21,425 nt of DNA from Plastoroseomonas sp036499545 (GCA_036499545.1 DASYDR010000040.1:1-21425); one strand, 5' to 3'; positions 1 to 7,860 are shown, counted from the first letter of the stretch. Notes: generated by a model from the letters alone, not told the origin. Numbers and translations: made by a program.

Positions 1-1
1 G

Positions 2-676
2 CTGCCGAATCTCGATGCCAATGCCGGCTATGATCCGCTGCGCGACTTCGCGCCGATCGGGCAGGTGGTGCGGATCCGCTGGGCGCTGGTGGCGCATCCC
101 GCCACGCCGGCCGCCGACATCGCCGGGCTGATCGCCGCGGCGCGCGCGCGGCCCGGCACCATCGACTATGCCTCCGGCGGCACCGGCAGCCCGCAGCATG
201 TCGCGATGGAGATGTTCATGCGCATGGCCGGCATCCGCTTGAACCACATCTCCTACCGCGGTGCGACGCCGGCGCTGACCGCGATCGCCGCCGGCGAGGT
301 CCCCTACGGTTTCGTCGGCCTGCCGACGCCGAATGCCTTCGTGCGCAACGGCCAGCTCCGCATGCTCGGCACCGCCGGCCCGGCCCGCATCGACACCTTC
401 CCGGAGGTGCCGACCGTCGCCGAGGCCGGCTTGCCCGGCTTCACCTTCTTCACCTGGGCCGCCTTCCTCGCCCCGGCCGGCGCGCCGCTGCCGGTGGTCG
501 CGCGGTTGAACGCGGCGCTGCGCGAGGCGCTGGCGGTGCCGGCGGTGCGCGAACGGCTGGAAGGGCTGGGCTATGAGGTGGTCGGCAATACGCCGGAGAC
601 CTTCACGGCGGCGCTGGCGCGGGACCATGCGACGATGCAGGCCCTGATCCGCGATGCCGGGATCCGGCCGGAGTAG
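2..676 (+). CDS. Bug-family tripartite tricarboxylate transporter substrate-binding protein (5' end outside window)
   Basis: The reading frame is open from the first bases of the window, so only the last 224 residues are visible and the true start lies upstream. The visible part carries Bug/TctC hallmarks: a segment reading NLDANAGYDPLRDFAPIGQV, then YASGGTGSPQHVAMEMF, then NHISYRGATPALTAIAAGEV, and a typical C-terminal helix region. Bug proteins are periplasmic receptors that bind small carboxylates and deliver them to a TctA/TctB permease, though many copies are orphans without a permease nearby. It ends 12 bp before the stop codon of a second, convergent Bug gene. The ligand cannot be read from the sequence. 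The family call is firm; the substrate is unknown. Confidence 0.9.
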   Translation: MPNLDANAGYDPLRDFAPIGQVVRIRWALVAHPATPAADIAGLIAAARARPGTIDYASGGTGSPQHVAMEMFMRMAGIRLNHISYRGATPALTAIAAGEVPYGFVGLPTPNAFVRNGQLRMLGTAGPARIDTFPEVPTVAEAGLPGFTFFTWAAFLAPAGAPLPVVARLNAALREALAVPAVRERLEGLGYEVVGNTPETFTAALARDHATMQALIRDAGIRPE

Positions 677-688
677 TCGCGCGCCAAT

Positions 689-1678
689 TCAATCCGCCCT
701 GACGCCCGCCCGCCGGATCACCTCGCCCCAGCGGTCGCGCTCGGTGCGGATGAAGTCGCCGAAGCTCTCCGGCGTGCCGGGCGCGGCATCGGCGCCCTCG
801 GCCGCCAGGCGGGATTGCAGCAGCGGTTCGCGCAGGATCGCCGCGCCGGCGGCATTCAACCGGTCGACGATCTCGCGCGGCATGCCGGCGGGGCCGACCA
901 GGCCATACCACTGCACCGCCTCGAACCCCCGCAGCCCCTGTTCGTCGAGCGTCGGGATGCCGGGCTCGGAGGTCAGCCGCTGCAGGCTGGAGACGCCGAT
1001 CGCGCGCAGGCTGCCGGCGCGCACCGGCGGCAGGATCGGCGGGCCGCCGGTCATGGTCATCGCGATCTGCCCGGCCATCAGGTCGGTCATCATCGGGCCG
1101 GTGCCGCGATAGGGCACATGCGTGAGCTGGATGCCGGTGGCGAGTTGCAGTGCCACCCCGGCGATATGCGCGGCGCTGCCATTGCCGCCGGAGCCGAAGG
1201 TGAGCTCGCCCGGCCGGCGCCGCGCCAGCGCGATCAGCCCGCCGGCATCCGCCACATCGGCGACGCGCGGATTGACCGCCAGGATATTGGCGACCTTGGC
1301 CACCAGGATGATGGGCTGGAAGGCGGTGACGGTGTCGAAGGGCAGGTTCGGATAGATCGCCGGGTTCACCGCCAGCGTGCCGATATGGCCCATCATCAGC
1401 GTGTAGCCGTCCGGCGCCGCGCGCACGACCATCTCCGACCCCACCGAGCCGCCGGCGCCGGCGCGGTTGTCGATGATGAAGGTCTGGCCGAAATGTTCCG
1501 ACAGGCCCTGCGCCATGGCGCGGCCCAGGATGTCGGTGGAACCGCCCGGGGTGAAGGGCACGACGAGGCGCACCGGCTTGTCCGGCCAGGCGGCGGCGCG
1601 TGCCGGGCGCGACCGTGCCAGCGGCAGCGCGGCGGCGGCGGCGGCGGCGATCAGCCCGCGTCGCGACGGGTGCTTCAC
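689..1678 (-). CDS. Bug-family tripartite tricarboxylate transporter substrate-binding protein
   Basis: A complete 329-residue periplasmic receptor, the usual length for the family. The start is GTG at 1678, chosen because it overlaps the stop of the upstream CoA-transferase gene in a GTGA junction and gives a proper leader. The N-terminus has a twin-arginine-like SRRGLIA stretch, a hydrophobic alanine/leucine core and an ARAAAWP cleavage region, so export by Tat or Sec is likely. The mature protein starts WPDKPVRLVVPFTPGGSTDI, the classic Bug opening, followed by DNRAGAGGSVG, GSGGNGSAAHIAG and HVPYRGTGPMM. As the last gene of a three-gene minus-strand operon with a CoA-transferase and a hydratase, it probably captures the organic acid those enzymes metabolise (inference). 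No TctA/TctB permease genes are in the window. Confidence 0.92.
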   Translation of the reverse strand: MKHPSRRGLIAAAAAAALPLARSRPARAAAWPDKPVRLVVPFTPGGSTDILGRAMAQGLSEHFGQTFIIDNRAGAGGSVGSEMVVRAAPDGYTLMMGHIGTLAVNPAIYPNLPFDTVTAFQPIILVAKVANILAVNPRVADVADAGGLIALARRRPGELTFGSGGNGSAAHIAGVALQLATGIQLTHVPYRGTGPMMTDLMAGQIAMTMTGGPPILPPVRAGSLRAIGVSSLQRLTSEPGIPTLDEQGLRGFEAVQWYGLVGPAGMPREIVDRLNAAGAAILREPLLQSRLAAEGADAAPGTPESFGDFIRTERDRWGEVIRRAGVRAD

Positions 1679-2895
1679 GCGGCATCCCCCGCGGTGGGTT
1701 CGATCAGCGCGCCGTCGCGCCTGAGCGCCGCGATCGCCGCCTCGTCCAGCCCGGCTTCCCGCAGCACCGCCGCGCCATCCTGGCCGAGCAGTGGCGCCGG
1801 CCCGGTCGCCGCGGCATTGCCGCCGGAGAAGCGATTGGGCGCACCGATGGACCAGATGGCACCCTCGCTCGGATGCTCGGTTTCCTGGACCATGCCGACC
1901 TGGCGCAGATGCGGATCGTCCAGCAGGCCCTCGATGGTGTTGTAGGGCATGGCCGGCACGTCCAGGCGCTCGAAGATCGCCAGCCATTCGGCGGTCGTCC
2001 TTTCCGCCAGCGCCGCGGCGCGCAGCGCGAAATAGTCCTTGGTGTTCCGCGTCCGCGCCGCGACGGTCGTGAAGCGCGGATCGGTCTTCAGCTCCGGCCG
2101 CCCGATCGCGTCAAAGAAGTTATGCGCCTGCGCGTCGGTATTGGCGGAGAGGCAGACATAGCCATCGGCGGTCGCGATCGGCCGCCCCGCCGCACTCATC
2201 ACCCGCTGGTCGCCGACCGGCCCGATCGCCGGGCGGAAGGTCACCGGGCCGAGATGCTCCATCATCACGAAGGCGGCCATGTTCTCGAACATCGGTACCT
2301 CGATCGCTTCGCCATGGCCGGTCTTCTCGCGCCGGTACAGCGCGAAGCCGATCACCTGCGCCGCGATCAGGCCGCAGACATGGTCGCCGACCAGCAGCGG
2401 CGCGTAGCGCGGCTCGCCCTGGTTCGAGTTCAGGAAGGTGGCCGCGACGCCGGAGATGCCCTGGATGACGGTGTCGTAGGCGGGCTTGCCGGCATAGGGG
2501 CCGTTGGTGCCGAAGCCGACGATGGAGCAATGGATCAGCCGCGGCGCCAGCGCCGTCAGCGCGGCGGCATCGATGCCGAGCCGCTTCTGCGCGTCGGGGC
2601 GGATATTGGTGATCACGACATCGACGGAGGCCGCGATCTTCAGCAGCGCCGCGCGGGCCGCCGGCTGCTTCACATCGAGACAGAGCGACCGCTTGCCGCG
2701 GTTGAAGTTGAGGAACTTGCCGGGCATGCCGGGATTCCGCGCACCGCCGCCGAGCGTGCGCAGCAGGTCGCCATCGGGGCTTTCGAGCTTGATCACCTCG
2801 GCGCCCTGTTCGGCCAGCACACCGCTGGCGACGGGGCCGACCACGACCGCGCTGATGTCGAGCACCCTGACACCGGAGAGAGGACCATTGCTCAT
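1675..2895 (-). CDS. CaiB/BaiF (class III) CoA-transferase
   Basis: A 406-residue cytoplasmic enzyme of the formyl-CoA transferase family, which moves CoA between carboxylic acids through an aspartyl-CoA thioester. The N-terminus GVRVLDISAVVVGPVASGVL and EQGAEVIKLESPDGD form the usual CoA-binding fold. NFNRGKRSLCLDVK (about 63-76) is a family signature. Asp171 in LLVGDHVCGLIAAQ is the likely catalytic aspartate by its place in the family pattern, followed by RREKTGHGEAIEVPMFE. The ATG at 2895 overlaps the stop of the hydratase gene (ATGA), and its own stop overlaps the GTG of the Bug receptor, so all three are probably translated as a coupled unit. The substrate is not identifiable. Pairing with a hotdog hydratase recalls mesaconyl-, citramalyl- or itaconyl-CoA chemistry, but that is inference. 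Confidence 0.9.
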   Translation of the reverse strand: MSNGPLSGVRVLDISAVVVGPVASGVLAEQGAEVIKLESPDGDLLRTLGGGARNPGMPGKFLNFNRGKRSLCLDVKQPAARAALLKIAASVDVVITNIRPDAQKRLGIDAAALTALAPRLIHCSIVGFGTNGPYAGKPAYDTVIQGISGVAATFLNSNQGEPRYAPLLVGDHVCGLIAAQVIGFALYRREKTGHGEAIEVPMFENMAAFVMMEHLGPVTFRPAIGPVGDQRVMSAAGRPIATADGYVCLSANTDAQAHNFFDAIGRPELKTDPRFTTVAARTRNTKDYFALRAAALAERTTAEWLAIFERLDVPAMPYNTIEGLLDDPHLRQVGMVQETEHPSEGAIWSIGAPNRFSGGNAAATGPAPLLGQDGAAVLREAGLDEAAIAALRRDGALIEPTAGDAA

Positions 2896-3749
2896 GCCGC
2901 GAACTCCGCTTCGATCGAGAGCGCCAGCGCGCCCTCCGCATCCGTCACCCAAAGCCGGCCGCCGGCGCCGTGCAGCGCCGCCGCGCGGCCGCTGAACAGC
3001 GGCCTGATGGTGCGCGCCGCATAGCGCGTGAGCGGCCGGCCGCCGGCATGCCGGCAGGCGGCTTCCAGCAGCATCATGGTGGACAGGCCGCCATTGACCA
3101 CCAGCGCCGGATAGCCTTCGGCGCCGCGCGCGTAATCGGCGTCGTAGTGGATGCGGTGGGTGTTGAAGGTCAGCGCCGAATAGCGGAACAGCAGCACCGG
3201 GTCGGGCAGGAAGGCCTCGGTCCAATGCGCCGCCGGCATCGGCGCGGACGCGGCCGGCGCCGCGGGGGCCTGGCCGGGTGCCGCCGCCTCGCGATAGGCG
3301 ATGTCCTGCTCCTCCACCGAGACCAGGCCCTGCGGCCCGGTGACGCTGTGGCGCACCGCGACGAAGACCAGCCTGCCGGATTTGCCGGTCTTCGGCGTGA
3401 TGGCGGTGATCTCGGAACGGCGGCGCAGCAGATCGCCGATGCGCGGCGGCGCGTGATAGGTCATGCGCCGGCCGCCCAGCATGCGCCGGGGCAGCGGCAC
3501 CAGCGGCAGGAAATCACCCTTCACCGGGTGCCCGTCCGGGCCGAGCCGGCCTTGCGGCGCGGCGTCGTCGAACAGCAGCACGGCCCAATGCGGCGGCACC
3601 GGGTCGCCCGGCGCGAAGACATCGCCGTCGCGGTCCAGCATGGCGGCCAGGCGCCGCATCGCCGGGCGCGTCAGCTCATCCTCGCTCTCCCGCCAGCGGC
3701 CGATCCATTCCGGCAGCATGGCCTCAACCACCGTGGCATCGCCCGGCAT
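2892..3749 (-). CDS. FAS1-like/MaoC-type double-hotdog acyl-CoA hydratase (mesaconyl-C4-CoA hydratase-like)
   Basis: A 285-residue protein with two hotdog halves. The N-terminal FAS1-like dehydratase half spans about 1-150 (MLPEWIGRW, PLVPLPRRMLGGRRMTYHAP, VSVEEQDIAYR). An Ala/Pro linker lies around 155-175. A C-terminal half contains FRYSALTFNTHRIHYDADYA and GYPALVVNGGLSTMML (about 188-226), a pattern shared with HTD2-like dehydratases and mesaconyl-C4-CoA hydratase. Such enzymes hydrate or dehydrate short 2-enoyl- or 3-hydroxyacyl-CoA esters. The start at 3749 is supported by a run of six G residues about 5 bases upstream. It is the first gene of an operon with a CaiB-type CoA-transferase and a Bug receptor; overlapping stop and start codons suggest one message. 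The reaction type is fairly safe; the exact substrate is not known. Confidence 0.82.
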   Translation of the reverse strand: MPGDATVVEAMLPEWIGRWRESEDELTRPAMRRLAAMLDRDGDVFAPGDPVPPHWAVLLFDDAAPQGRLGPDGHPVKGDFLPLVPLPRRMLGGRRMTYHAPPRIGDLLRRRSEITAITPKTGKSGRLVFVAVRHSVTGPQGLVSVEEQDIAYREAAAPGQAPAAPAASAPMPAAHWTEAFLPDPVLLFRYSALTFNTHRIHYDADYARGAEGYPALVVNGGLSTMMLLEAACRHAGGRPLTRYAARTIRPLFSGRAAALHGAGGRLWVTDAEGALALSIEAEFAA

Positions 3750-3987
3750 GCGTATCCCCCCGCTTCGTTCGGCGCCATGCTCGGCGCCCCCGGCCATCGC
3801 GTCCAGCCTCGGGCTGCCGGCCCGGATGGGCGCGACGCCGAAGCCTTGGCCGCCACCGCCTGGGCCGGCGGAGCTGGAGTGAGGGCGCCCGCCGGCCGGA
3901 TCGTCGCGCCAGGCCGGCAGCATGCGGCGCATCGCATGGCGGGGGGCGCCGGCGGGAACACTCCGTGAAGATACTCTTAACCTGAAC

Positions 3988-4003
3988 CTCACTAAAACGT
4001 GAG
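3988..4003. promoter_or_regulatory. Inverted repeat CTCAC-N6-GTGAG, possible MerR-type operator
   Basis: A perfect 5-bp inverted repeat around an A-rich 6-base centre (TAAAAC) lies in an unusually A/T-rich patch between the hydratase operon on the minus strand and the small zinc-ribbon gene on the plus strand. The half-sites and neighbouring AACCTGAACCT direct repeat resemble operators of MerR-family regulators, but no regulator gene is adjacent. It lies about 40 bases before the zinc-ribbon start. The rest of 3750-4043 shows no convincing gene. Confidence 0.3.
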
Positions 4004-4043
4004 AACGACCTGCCAGCATGGCGGGCCGGGCAGGAGATCGGGC

Positions 4044-4304
4044 ATGGCCGAGGCACCGGATATCGCGCCGCCGCTGGCAATCGCGCCTGGGCAGGCACCA
4101 TGGAGCGCAGCACCGACGGGCGCGGCCCTGCCGGAACGCTGCCCGCGATGCGGCGGCGGACGCCTGCGCTTCGACCGGGACATCCCCTGCGGCACCACCA
4201 TCCGCCGCTATGACCGCTGCACCGCCCCCGGCTGCGACTTCGAAGCCATGCGGCTGGTCCGCGACCTGGTCACGACGCCCGGCGCGACCGCAGGGGCGCC
4301 GTAG
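4044..4304 (+). CDS. Small zinc-ribbon protein with Ogr/Delta-like cysteine spacing
   Basis: An 86-residue protein. The start ATG at 4044 is preceded by AGGAG at 4032-4036, a good ribosome binding site. The first 30 residues are Ala/Pro-rich and probably disordered. Then Cys33, Cys36, Cys59 and Cys64 form CX2C-X22-CX4C, with RRYDRC before the second pair and an aromatic residue just after it (CDFEA). That spacing and the R-Y-x-x-C element match the Ogr/Delta zinc-finger family, the late-gene activators of P2/P4-like phages. An extra Cys49 sits between the pairs. The last 35 bases overlap the 3' end of the convergent deacetylase-like gene. It could also be an unrelated small zinc ribbon; the gene is likely real, its role is a hypothesis. 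Confidence 0.65.
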   Translation: MAEAPDIAPPLAIAPGQAPWSAAPTGAALPERCPRCGGGRLRFDRDIPCGTTIRRYDRCTAPGCDFEAMRLVRDLVTTPGATAGAP

Positions 4305-5127
4305 CCGCCATCCGGGCAGCGTCGCCGCGCATCGGTGCCGCGGCCGGTACCGCTTCCGGCGGCTGGGCGAAGCGTTGCACCCCGAGCAGGTCCGCCGGGC
4401 TGTGCCAGCGGCAGCATCCGCCCCGCAGGGACACCCGCAGCAAGCGGCCCAGGAAATCCCAGGCCGCGGCATCGTGGTCGAGGTGGTGGGTCAGCAGGCC
4501 GATCGGCTCCATCCAGGCGCCGGCATGGCGGCGGGCGCGCAGCAGGCGGAAGAAGCGCCACAGCATCGGCCCTTCGCCGCGGAAACGCGGCCCCCCGCGC
4601 CAGCGGAGCAGGTCCAGATGGATGTCGAGCCGTTCCAGCCCCGCCTCCGCGCGGCGGGTGCCGTCGCAGGTGGACAGCTGCAGCATGCCCGCGAGGCGGA
4701 GCCCCTGCAGCAGCGCCGGCGAGACCTGGTTCCAGGGCGGCACGAACAGGAAGGGCAGCCGGTTCGGCAGGCATGACAGGCGGACGGCGCCATCGTTGAC
4801 GGCGGACGCGATCGCATCGGGCGCCACCGGATCCGGGAATTCCGAGGCGGGCGAGCCCTGCGGCGCCCGGTTGACATGGGTCACACCATGCTGGGCGACC
4901 AGGACCTCCGGCCGCTCATGCAGCAATGCCGCCAGCCCGGTGCAGCCGCCATCCGGCACCACGGCCAGCAGCAGCGGCACGCCATGCTCCGCGGCGATGT
5001 CCAGCAGGCGGCGGAGTGCCGGCGTGTCCTGCCGCGCATCATCGTCGCGCCACCACAGAATGGGGGTCTGGCCATGCCGCCGCCACAGCGACAGTTCCAG
5101 ACGCAGCAGCGCCCACGCCATGCGCAT
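4270..5127 (-). CDS. Polysaccharide deacetylase-like protein
   Basis: A 285-residue protein with NodB-type deacetylase features. PILWWRDDDAR at about 22-32 supplies the aspartate motif, LLDIAAEHGVPLLLAVVP follows as a beta-alpha unit, and QHGVTH (79-84) gives the H-x3-H metal ligands. LPFLFVPPWNQVSPALLQGL (about 125-145) is the typical P-P-W/N loop, and LLTHHLDHDAAAWDFL near the C-terminus holds the late histidine. Such proteins remove acyl groups from glycans and often sit with envelope or exopolysaccharide genes, but none is adjacent here. The ATG at 5127 is chosen because GGAG lies 6 bases upstream; an in-frame GTG at 5184 has no such site. No signal peptide is obvious, so a cytoplasmic location is likely. 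Its 3' end overlaps the convergent zinc-ribbon gene. Confidence 0.72.
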   Translation of the reverse strand: MRMAWALLRLELSLWRRHGQTPILWWRDDDARQDTPALRRLLDIAAEHGVPLLLAVVPDGGCTGLAALLHERPEVLVAQHGVTHVNRAPQGSPASEFPDPVAPDAIASAVNDGAVRLSCLPNRLPFLFVPPWNQVSPALLQGLRLAGMLQLSTCDGTRRAEAGLERLDIHLDLLRWRGGPRFRGEGPMLWRFFRLLRARRHAGAWMEPIGLLTHHLDHDAAAWDFLGRLLRVSLRGGCCRWHSPADLLGVQRFAQPPEAVPAAAPMRGDAARMAATAPLRSRRAS

Positions 5128-5373
5128 AGCCGTCTCCAGGATTCGATGTCTGGTGGTGCCATCGGGACAGCGACGCCGCGCCACCGCGCCGGAATCTGCT
5201 GAGCTGCGTCCGGTGCGGGACGGTCCGGAAGGACGGGCACCTTATGCGCGTTGCACTTCGTTACGGGGATCCCGGCTCGCTCTCAAGCGAAAGAAATGGC
5301 TGTAAGCTGCTTGTAAGCCTGCATAGGCCGGCACAGGCCGGGTCGCTGCCCCAGCCCGCGCGCTCGCTTTATT

Positions 5374-5460
5374 TCACTTCAGGGTCAGATGATCCTGCAG
5401 CCGCGCCAGCGCCGCCTGGGACCGCGCGCGGCTGTCCTGTCGCAGCAATGCGTGCCGCGA
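5374..5460 (-). pseudogene. Decayed 3' end of a LuxR-family regulator gene
   Basis: Read on the minus strand this segment ends ITVPSRHALLRQD...RARSQAALARL, the C-terminal half of a LuxR-type helix-turn-helix, before a TGA at 5374-5376. Positions 5397-5427 are identical over 31 bases to 8777-8807 in the intact LuxR gene, and similarity continues to about 5452 with a few mismatches and a 2-base length difference that shifts the frame. No N-terminal part is found: upstream the frame runs into the antisense of the oxidoreductase gene. It is therefore a relic, not a working gene. The remainder of the 5128-5524 gap shows no convincing gene; a TGTAAG direct repeat (5301-5306 and 5312-5317) is present. 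Confidence 0.7.
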
Positions 5461-5524
5461 CGGCACCGTGATCCAGGCGGCGGCGATGATCGAAAAGGAG
5501 GGCGGAAGCGCGCGCCTCAATTCC

Positions 5525-6442
5525 TCACGGACGAACGCGAATGATCGTCTTCCCCGGGCGTCGCTCGCGGGAGTTGAAGGCGGCGACGGCCTCGTCGAGG
5601 GTCGCGATGGTGCCGATATGCGTCCGCAGTCGTCCGTCCCGCACCCGCTGGACGATCTCACCCAGCTGCGCCCGATCGGCCTCGACAACGAAGTCGATCG
5701 CCAGGCCGTCGGCGGGCCGCGCCTCGGCCGGCCCGACGATGGACACCAGGGTTCCTCCGGCCCGCACCAGGCCCGCGGATCGCCGGCCGATATCGCCGCC
5801 GATGAGATCGAAGACCAGATCGACGCCGCCGACATCTTCCAGGCGGTCGTTCTCGAGGTCGACAAACGCCTGCGCGCCGAAGTCGAGCGCCTTCTGACGG
5901 TCGGCGGCGCGTCCGGTGCCGATGACGTAGGCGCCGGCCAATCGCGCGAGTTGCGTCACCATCGACCCGACCGCGCCCGCCGCGCCATGCGCGATGACGC
6001 TCTGCCCGGCCCGCAGACGGCCGTGGTCGAACAATCCCTGCCAGGCGGTCAGGCCCGAGATCGGCAGGCTGGCGCCCACCGTGAAGTCGACGTCGCCCGG
6101 CAGCGGCGCGAGGTTGCGCGCCTCGACCGCCGTGTACTCGGCCAGGGTCCCGTCGCGCGTCCAGTCCGTGAGGCCGAACACCCGCTGCCCCACTGACAGC
6201 CCCGTGGTGCCATAGCCGAGGGCGGTCACCACGCCGGCCAGCTCGTGCCCGGGGATCGACGGTGTCCGGTCGCGGCCGAGGCGATCGGTCCAGGTCGAGG
6301 GCCACGCCAACTCGGTCCCGACGAACCCCGCCGCATGCACCCGCACGACGACGTCGTTTATCGCCGGCTGCGGCGCGGGCCGCTCCGCCAGTTGCATCCC
6401 CGCCGTTCCCGCGGCCTGGTCGGTCACCACGATCGTCTTCAT
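5525..6442 (-). CDS. NADP-dependent MDR-family oxidoreductase (quinone oxidoreductase type)
   Basis: A 305-residue medium-chain dehydrogenase/reductase. The GroES-like N-terminal half includes PSIPGHELAGVV (about 61-72) and VGQRVFGLTDW. The Rossmann half has HGAAGAVGSMVTQLA with the GxxGxxG nucleotide-binding motif at 153-159. The protein lacks the cysteine cluster of the structural zinc site, placing it with zinc-free quinone oxidoreductase-like enzymes that reduce quinones or enones with NADPH. The ATG at 6442 has GAGGAG 9 bases upstream; a longer frame from 6502 has no better site. It is the last of three minus-strand genes with an AhpD-like protein and a nitroreductase, divergent from a TetR regulator, so a role in handling reactive electrophiles or quinones is likely (inference). 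Confidence 0.88.
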   Translation of the reverse strand: MKTIVVTDQAAGTAGMQLAERPAPQPAINDVVVRVHAAGFVGTELAWPSTWTDRLGRDRTPSIPGHELAGVVTALGYGTTGLSVGQRVFGLTDWTRDGTLAEYTAVEARNLAPLPGDVDFTVGASLPISGLTAWQGLFDHGRLRAGQSVIAHGAAGAVGSMVTQLARLAGAYVIGTGRAADRQKALDFGAQAFVDLENDRLEDVGGVDLVFDLIGGDIGRRSAGLVRAGGTLVSIVGPAEARPADGLAIDFVVEADRAQLGEIVQRVRDGRLRTHIGTIATLDEAVAAFNSRERRPGKTIIRVRP

Positions 6443-6531
6443 CGGACTGGTCTCCTCGATCCCGTAGAAGCCGGATGCATCCAGGAATATCGCCCGGCGC
6501 ATCCGGCCCTGGTCGTCACGCTCGTGAGATG

Positions 6532-7077
6532 TCAGATCGCGCCGGCTGGCGCGACAGCGGGAAAATCCCTTTCCGGATCGAAAGTGTTATTGAAAAAATT
6601 CGTCAGGGAGTACATGGCCACCAGCGCGATGATCTCCATGACATTCGCGTCCGTGTGGCCGGCATCGCGGACGGAATTCAGATCGGTGTCGCTGACATTG
6701 CCCCGGGTCTCGATGACTTTGCGCGCGAACTGGACGGCGGCGTCCCGCTTCGGGTCACTGGCATGGCCCCTGCGTGCGAGAATGATCTCATCGGCCGGCA
6801 GCTTCGCCATATGCTCGGCCGTGAAGCTGTGCACCGTCAGGCAGTAGTTGCAGCCGTTCACTTCGGAGACGGCGAGGCCGATACTGTCACGCGTCTTGAC
6901 GTCGAGCGCCTTGCTCAGCGAACCGAGCAGGCCGGCCCAGGCGTTGAACGCGATCGGGCTCAGCGCGAAGGTCGCCATCATATTGGGCGTGAACCCGATG
7001 TTCTTGGTGAACATATCGAGGGTCGGCCGCGAATTGGCCGGAACCTGTTCCGGATCTGGCGCCGCTATTCTGGGCAT
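6532..7077 (-). CDS. Carboxymuconolactone decarboxylase/AhpD-like alkylhydroperoxidase protein
   Basis: A 181-residue protein of the CMD/AhpD superfamily. Residues 72-83 read EVNGCNYCLTVH, giving the E-x3-C-x2-C-x3-H pattern (Glu72, Cys76, Cys79, His83) of the peroxidatic and resolving cysteine pair. A helical region DANVMEIIALVAMYSLTNFFNN follows near the C-terminus, as in the related peroxidase-like proteins. These proteins typically reduce hydroperoxides or act in thiol-linked redox steps. The ATG at 7077 has GGAG 6 bases upstream. It lies 36 bp after the nitroreductase and 89 bp before the MDR gene on the same strand, so all three are probably co-transcribed from the operator region at 7843-7921. 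Confidence 0.9.
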   Translation of the reverse strand: MPRIAAPDPEQVPANSRPTLDMFTKNIGFTPNMMATFALSPIAFNAWAGLLGSLSKALDVKTRDSIGLAVSEVNGCNYCLTVHSFTAEHMAKLPADEIILARRGHASDPKRDAAVQFARKVIETRGNVSDTDLNSVRDAGHTDANVMEIIALVAMYSLTNFFNNTFDPERDFPAVAPAGAI

Positions 7078-7113
7078 ATCGGTCTCCGTGACTGACTGAT
7101 TTGATGAATATTG

Positions 7114-7731
7114 TCAGGCGAGATGCAGCACGTCAGCCACCGGCCGGCGCGGCTTCTGTGGCCAGTTCCCCGGACGCTCCGCGCCGACGGACAACAGCAT
7201 GACCGGCACTTCGTCCTGGCCCAGCGCGAACTCGCGGGCCACCGCTTCGGCATCGAAACCGATCATCGGCGTCGACCCCAGGCCCATCGAGCGGGCCGCG
7301 TAGATCATCGCCGCCGCGCCGAAGGTGCCGGTGCGCATTGCCTCGTCGCGCTGGCGCTGCGGATAGTCCAGATACAGGTCGCGTGCGGGAATTTCCCATT
7401 CCGGCACCATCCTCGCCGGCATGATGCCCGCTTCCACCAGCGGCGCCAGGCGTTCGGGTATGACGCTGGAATCGGCCAGTTGGCCGCAGACGATGAAGGT
7501 CACGGCAGCTTCGGTGATGGCGGGCTGGTTCCAGGCGATCGGACGCAGCCGGGCCTTGCCTTCAGGCGAACGCACGGCAATGAAGCGCCAGTTCTGCAAA
7601 TGGAAGGATGTCGGCGCGCTGGTGCCGATACGCACCAGATCGCGGATCTGGTCATCGCTCAAGAAGGCGGCAGGATCGTAATACTTGGCGGCACCGCGGC
7701 TCAAGATGCATTCGATGACGGCGTTGGTCAT
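7114..7731 (-). CDS. Nitroreductase-family FMN oxidoreductase
   Basis: A 205-residue flavoprotein of the nitroreductase superfamily. The N-terminus has the FMN-phosphate region around SRGAAKYY (11-18), then GTSAPTSFHLQNWRFIAV (36-53), the usual S-x-x-N-x-Q-P-W type flavin-binding stretch in a variant form. FGAAAMIYAARSMGLGSTPMIGFD in the middle and the C-terminal basic tail NWPQKPRRPVADVL match the family, which reduces nitro groups, quinones or enones with NAD(P)H. The ATG at 7731 has GGGAG 5 bases upstream. It is the first gene of the minus-strand trio and faces a divergent TetR gene across 333 bp holding three palindromes, so TetR control is likely. The natural substrate is unknown. Confidence 0.88.
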   Translation of the reverse strand: MTNAVIECILSRGAAKYYDPAAFLSDDQIRDLVRIGTSAPTSFHLQNWRFIAVRSPEGKARLRPIAWNQPAITEAAVTFIVCGQLADSSVIPERLAPLVEAGIMPARMVPEWEIPARDLYLDYPQRQRDEAMRTGTFGAAAMIYAARSMGLGSTPMIGFDAEAVAREFALGQDEVPVMLLSVGAERPGNWPQKPRRPVADVLHLA

Positions 7732-7842
7732 GATGACTCCCAGGGGCGAAGGGATAGGGTGCGGTACAGGAGTGCTTCCTCCTCTACGTCCGGGGTGGAT
7801 GCCGCACTGATGAGTCCCTTGCGGTTGCCCACCGCACTCAAT

Positions 7843-7860
7843 CTGAACCGAGTGGTCCAC
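7843..7860. promoter_or_regulatory. TetR-type operator 1 (weakest palindrome)
   Basis: CTGAACC-N4-GGTCCAC, with 5 of 7 half-site positions symmetrical. Its centre at 7851.5 is exactly 26 bp from the centre of the next palindrome. Confidence 0.55.

Noticed and set aside
1600..3024. A 474-codon plus-strand frame opposite the CoA-transferase
   Set aside because: Antisense shadow; the minus-strand CoA-transferase has clear family motifs.
5244..5471. A 75-codon plus-strand frame in the gap after the deacetylase
   Set aside because: No ribosome binding site or motif; it overlaps the luxR relic on the other strand and looks like chance.
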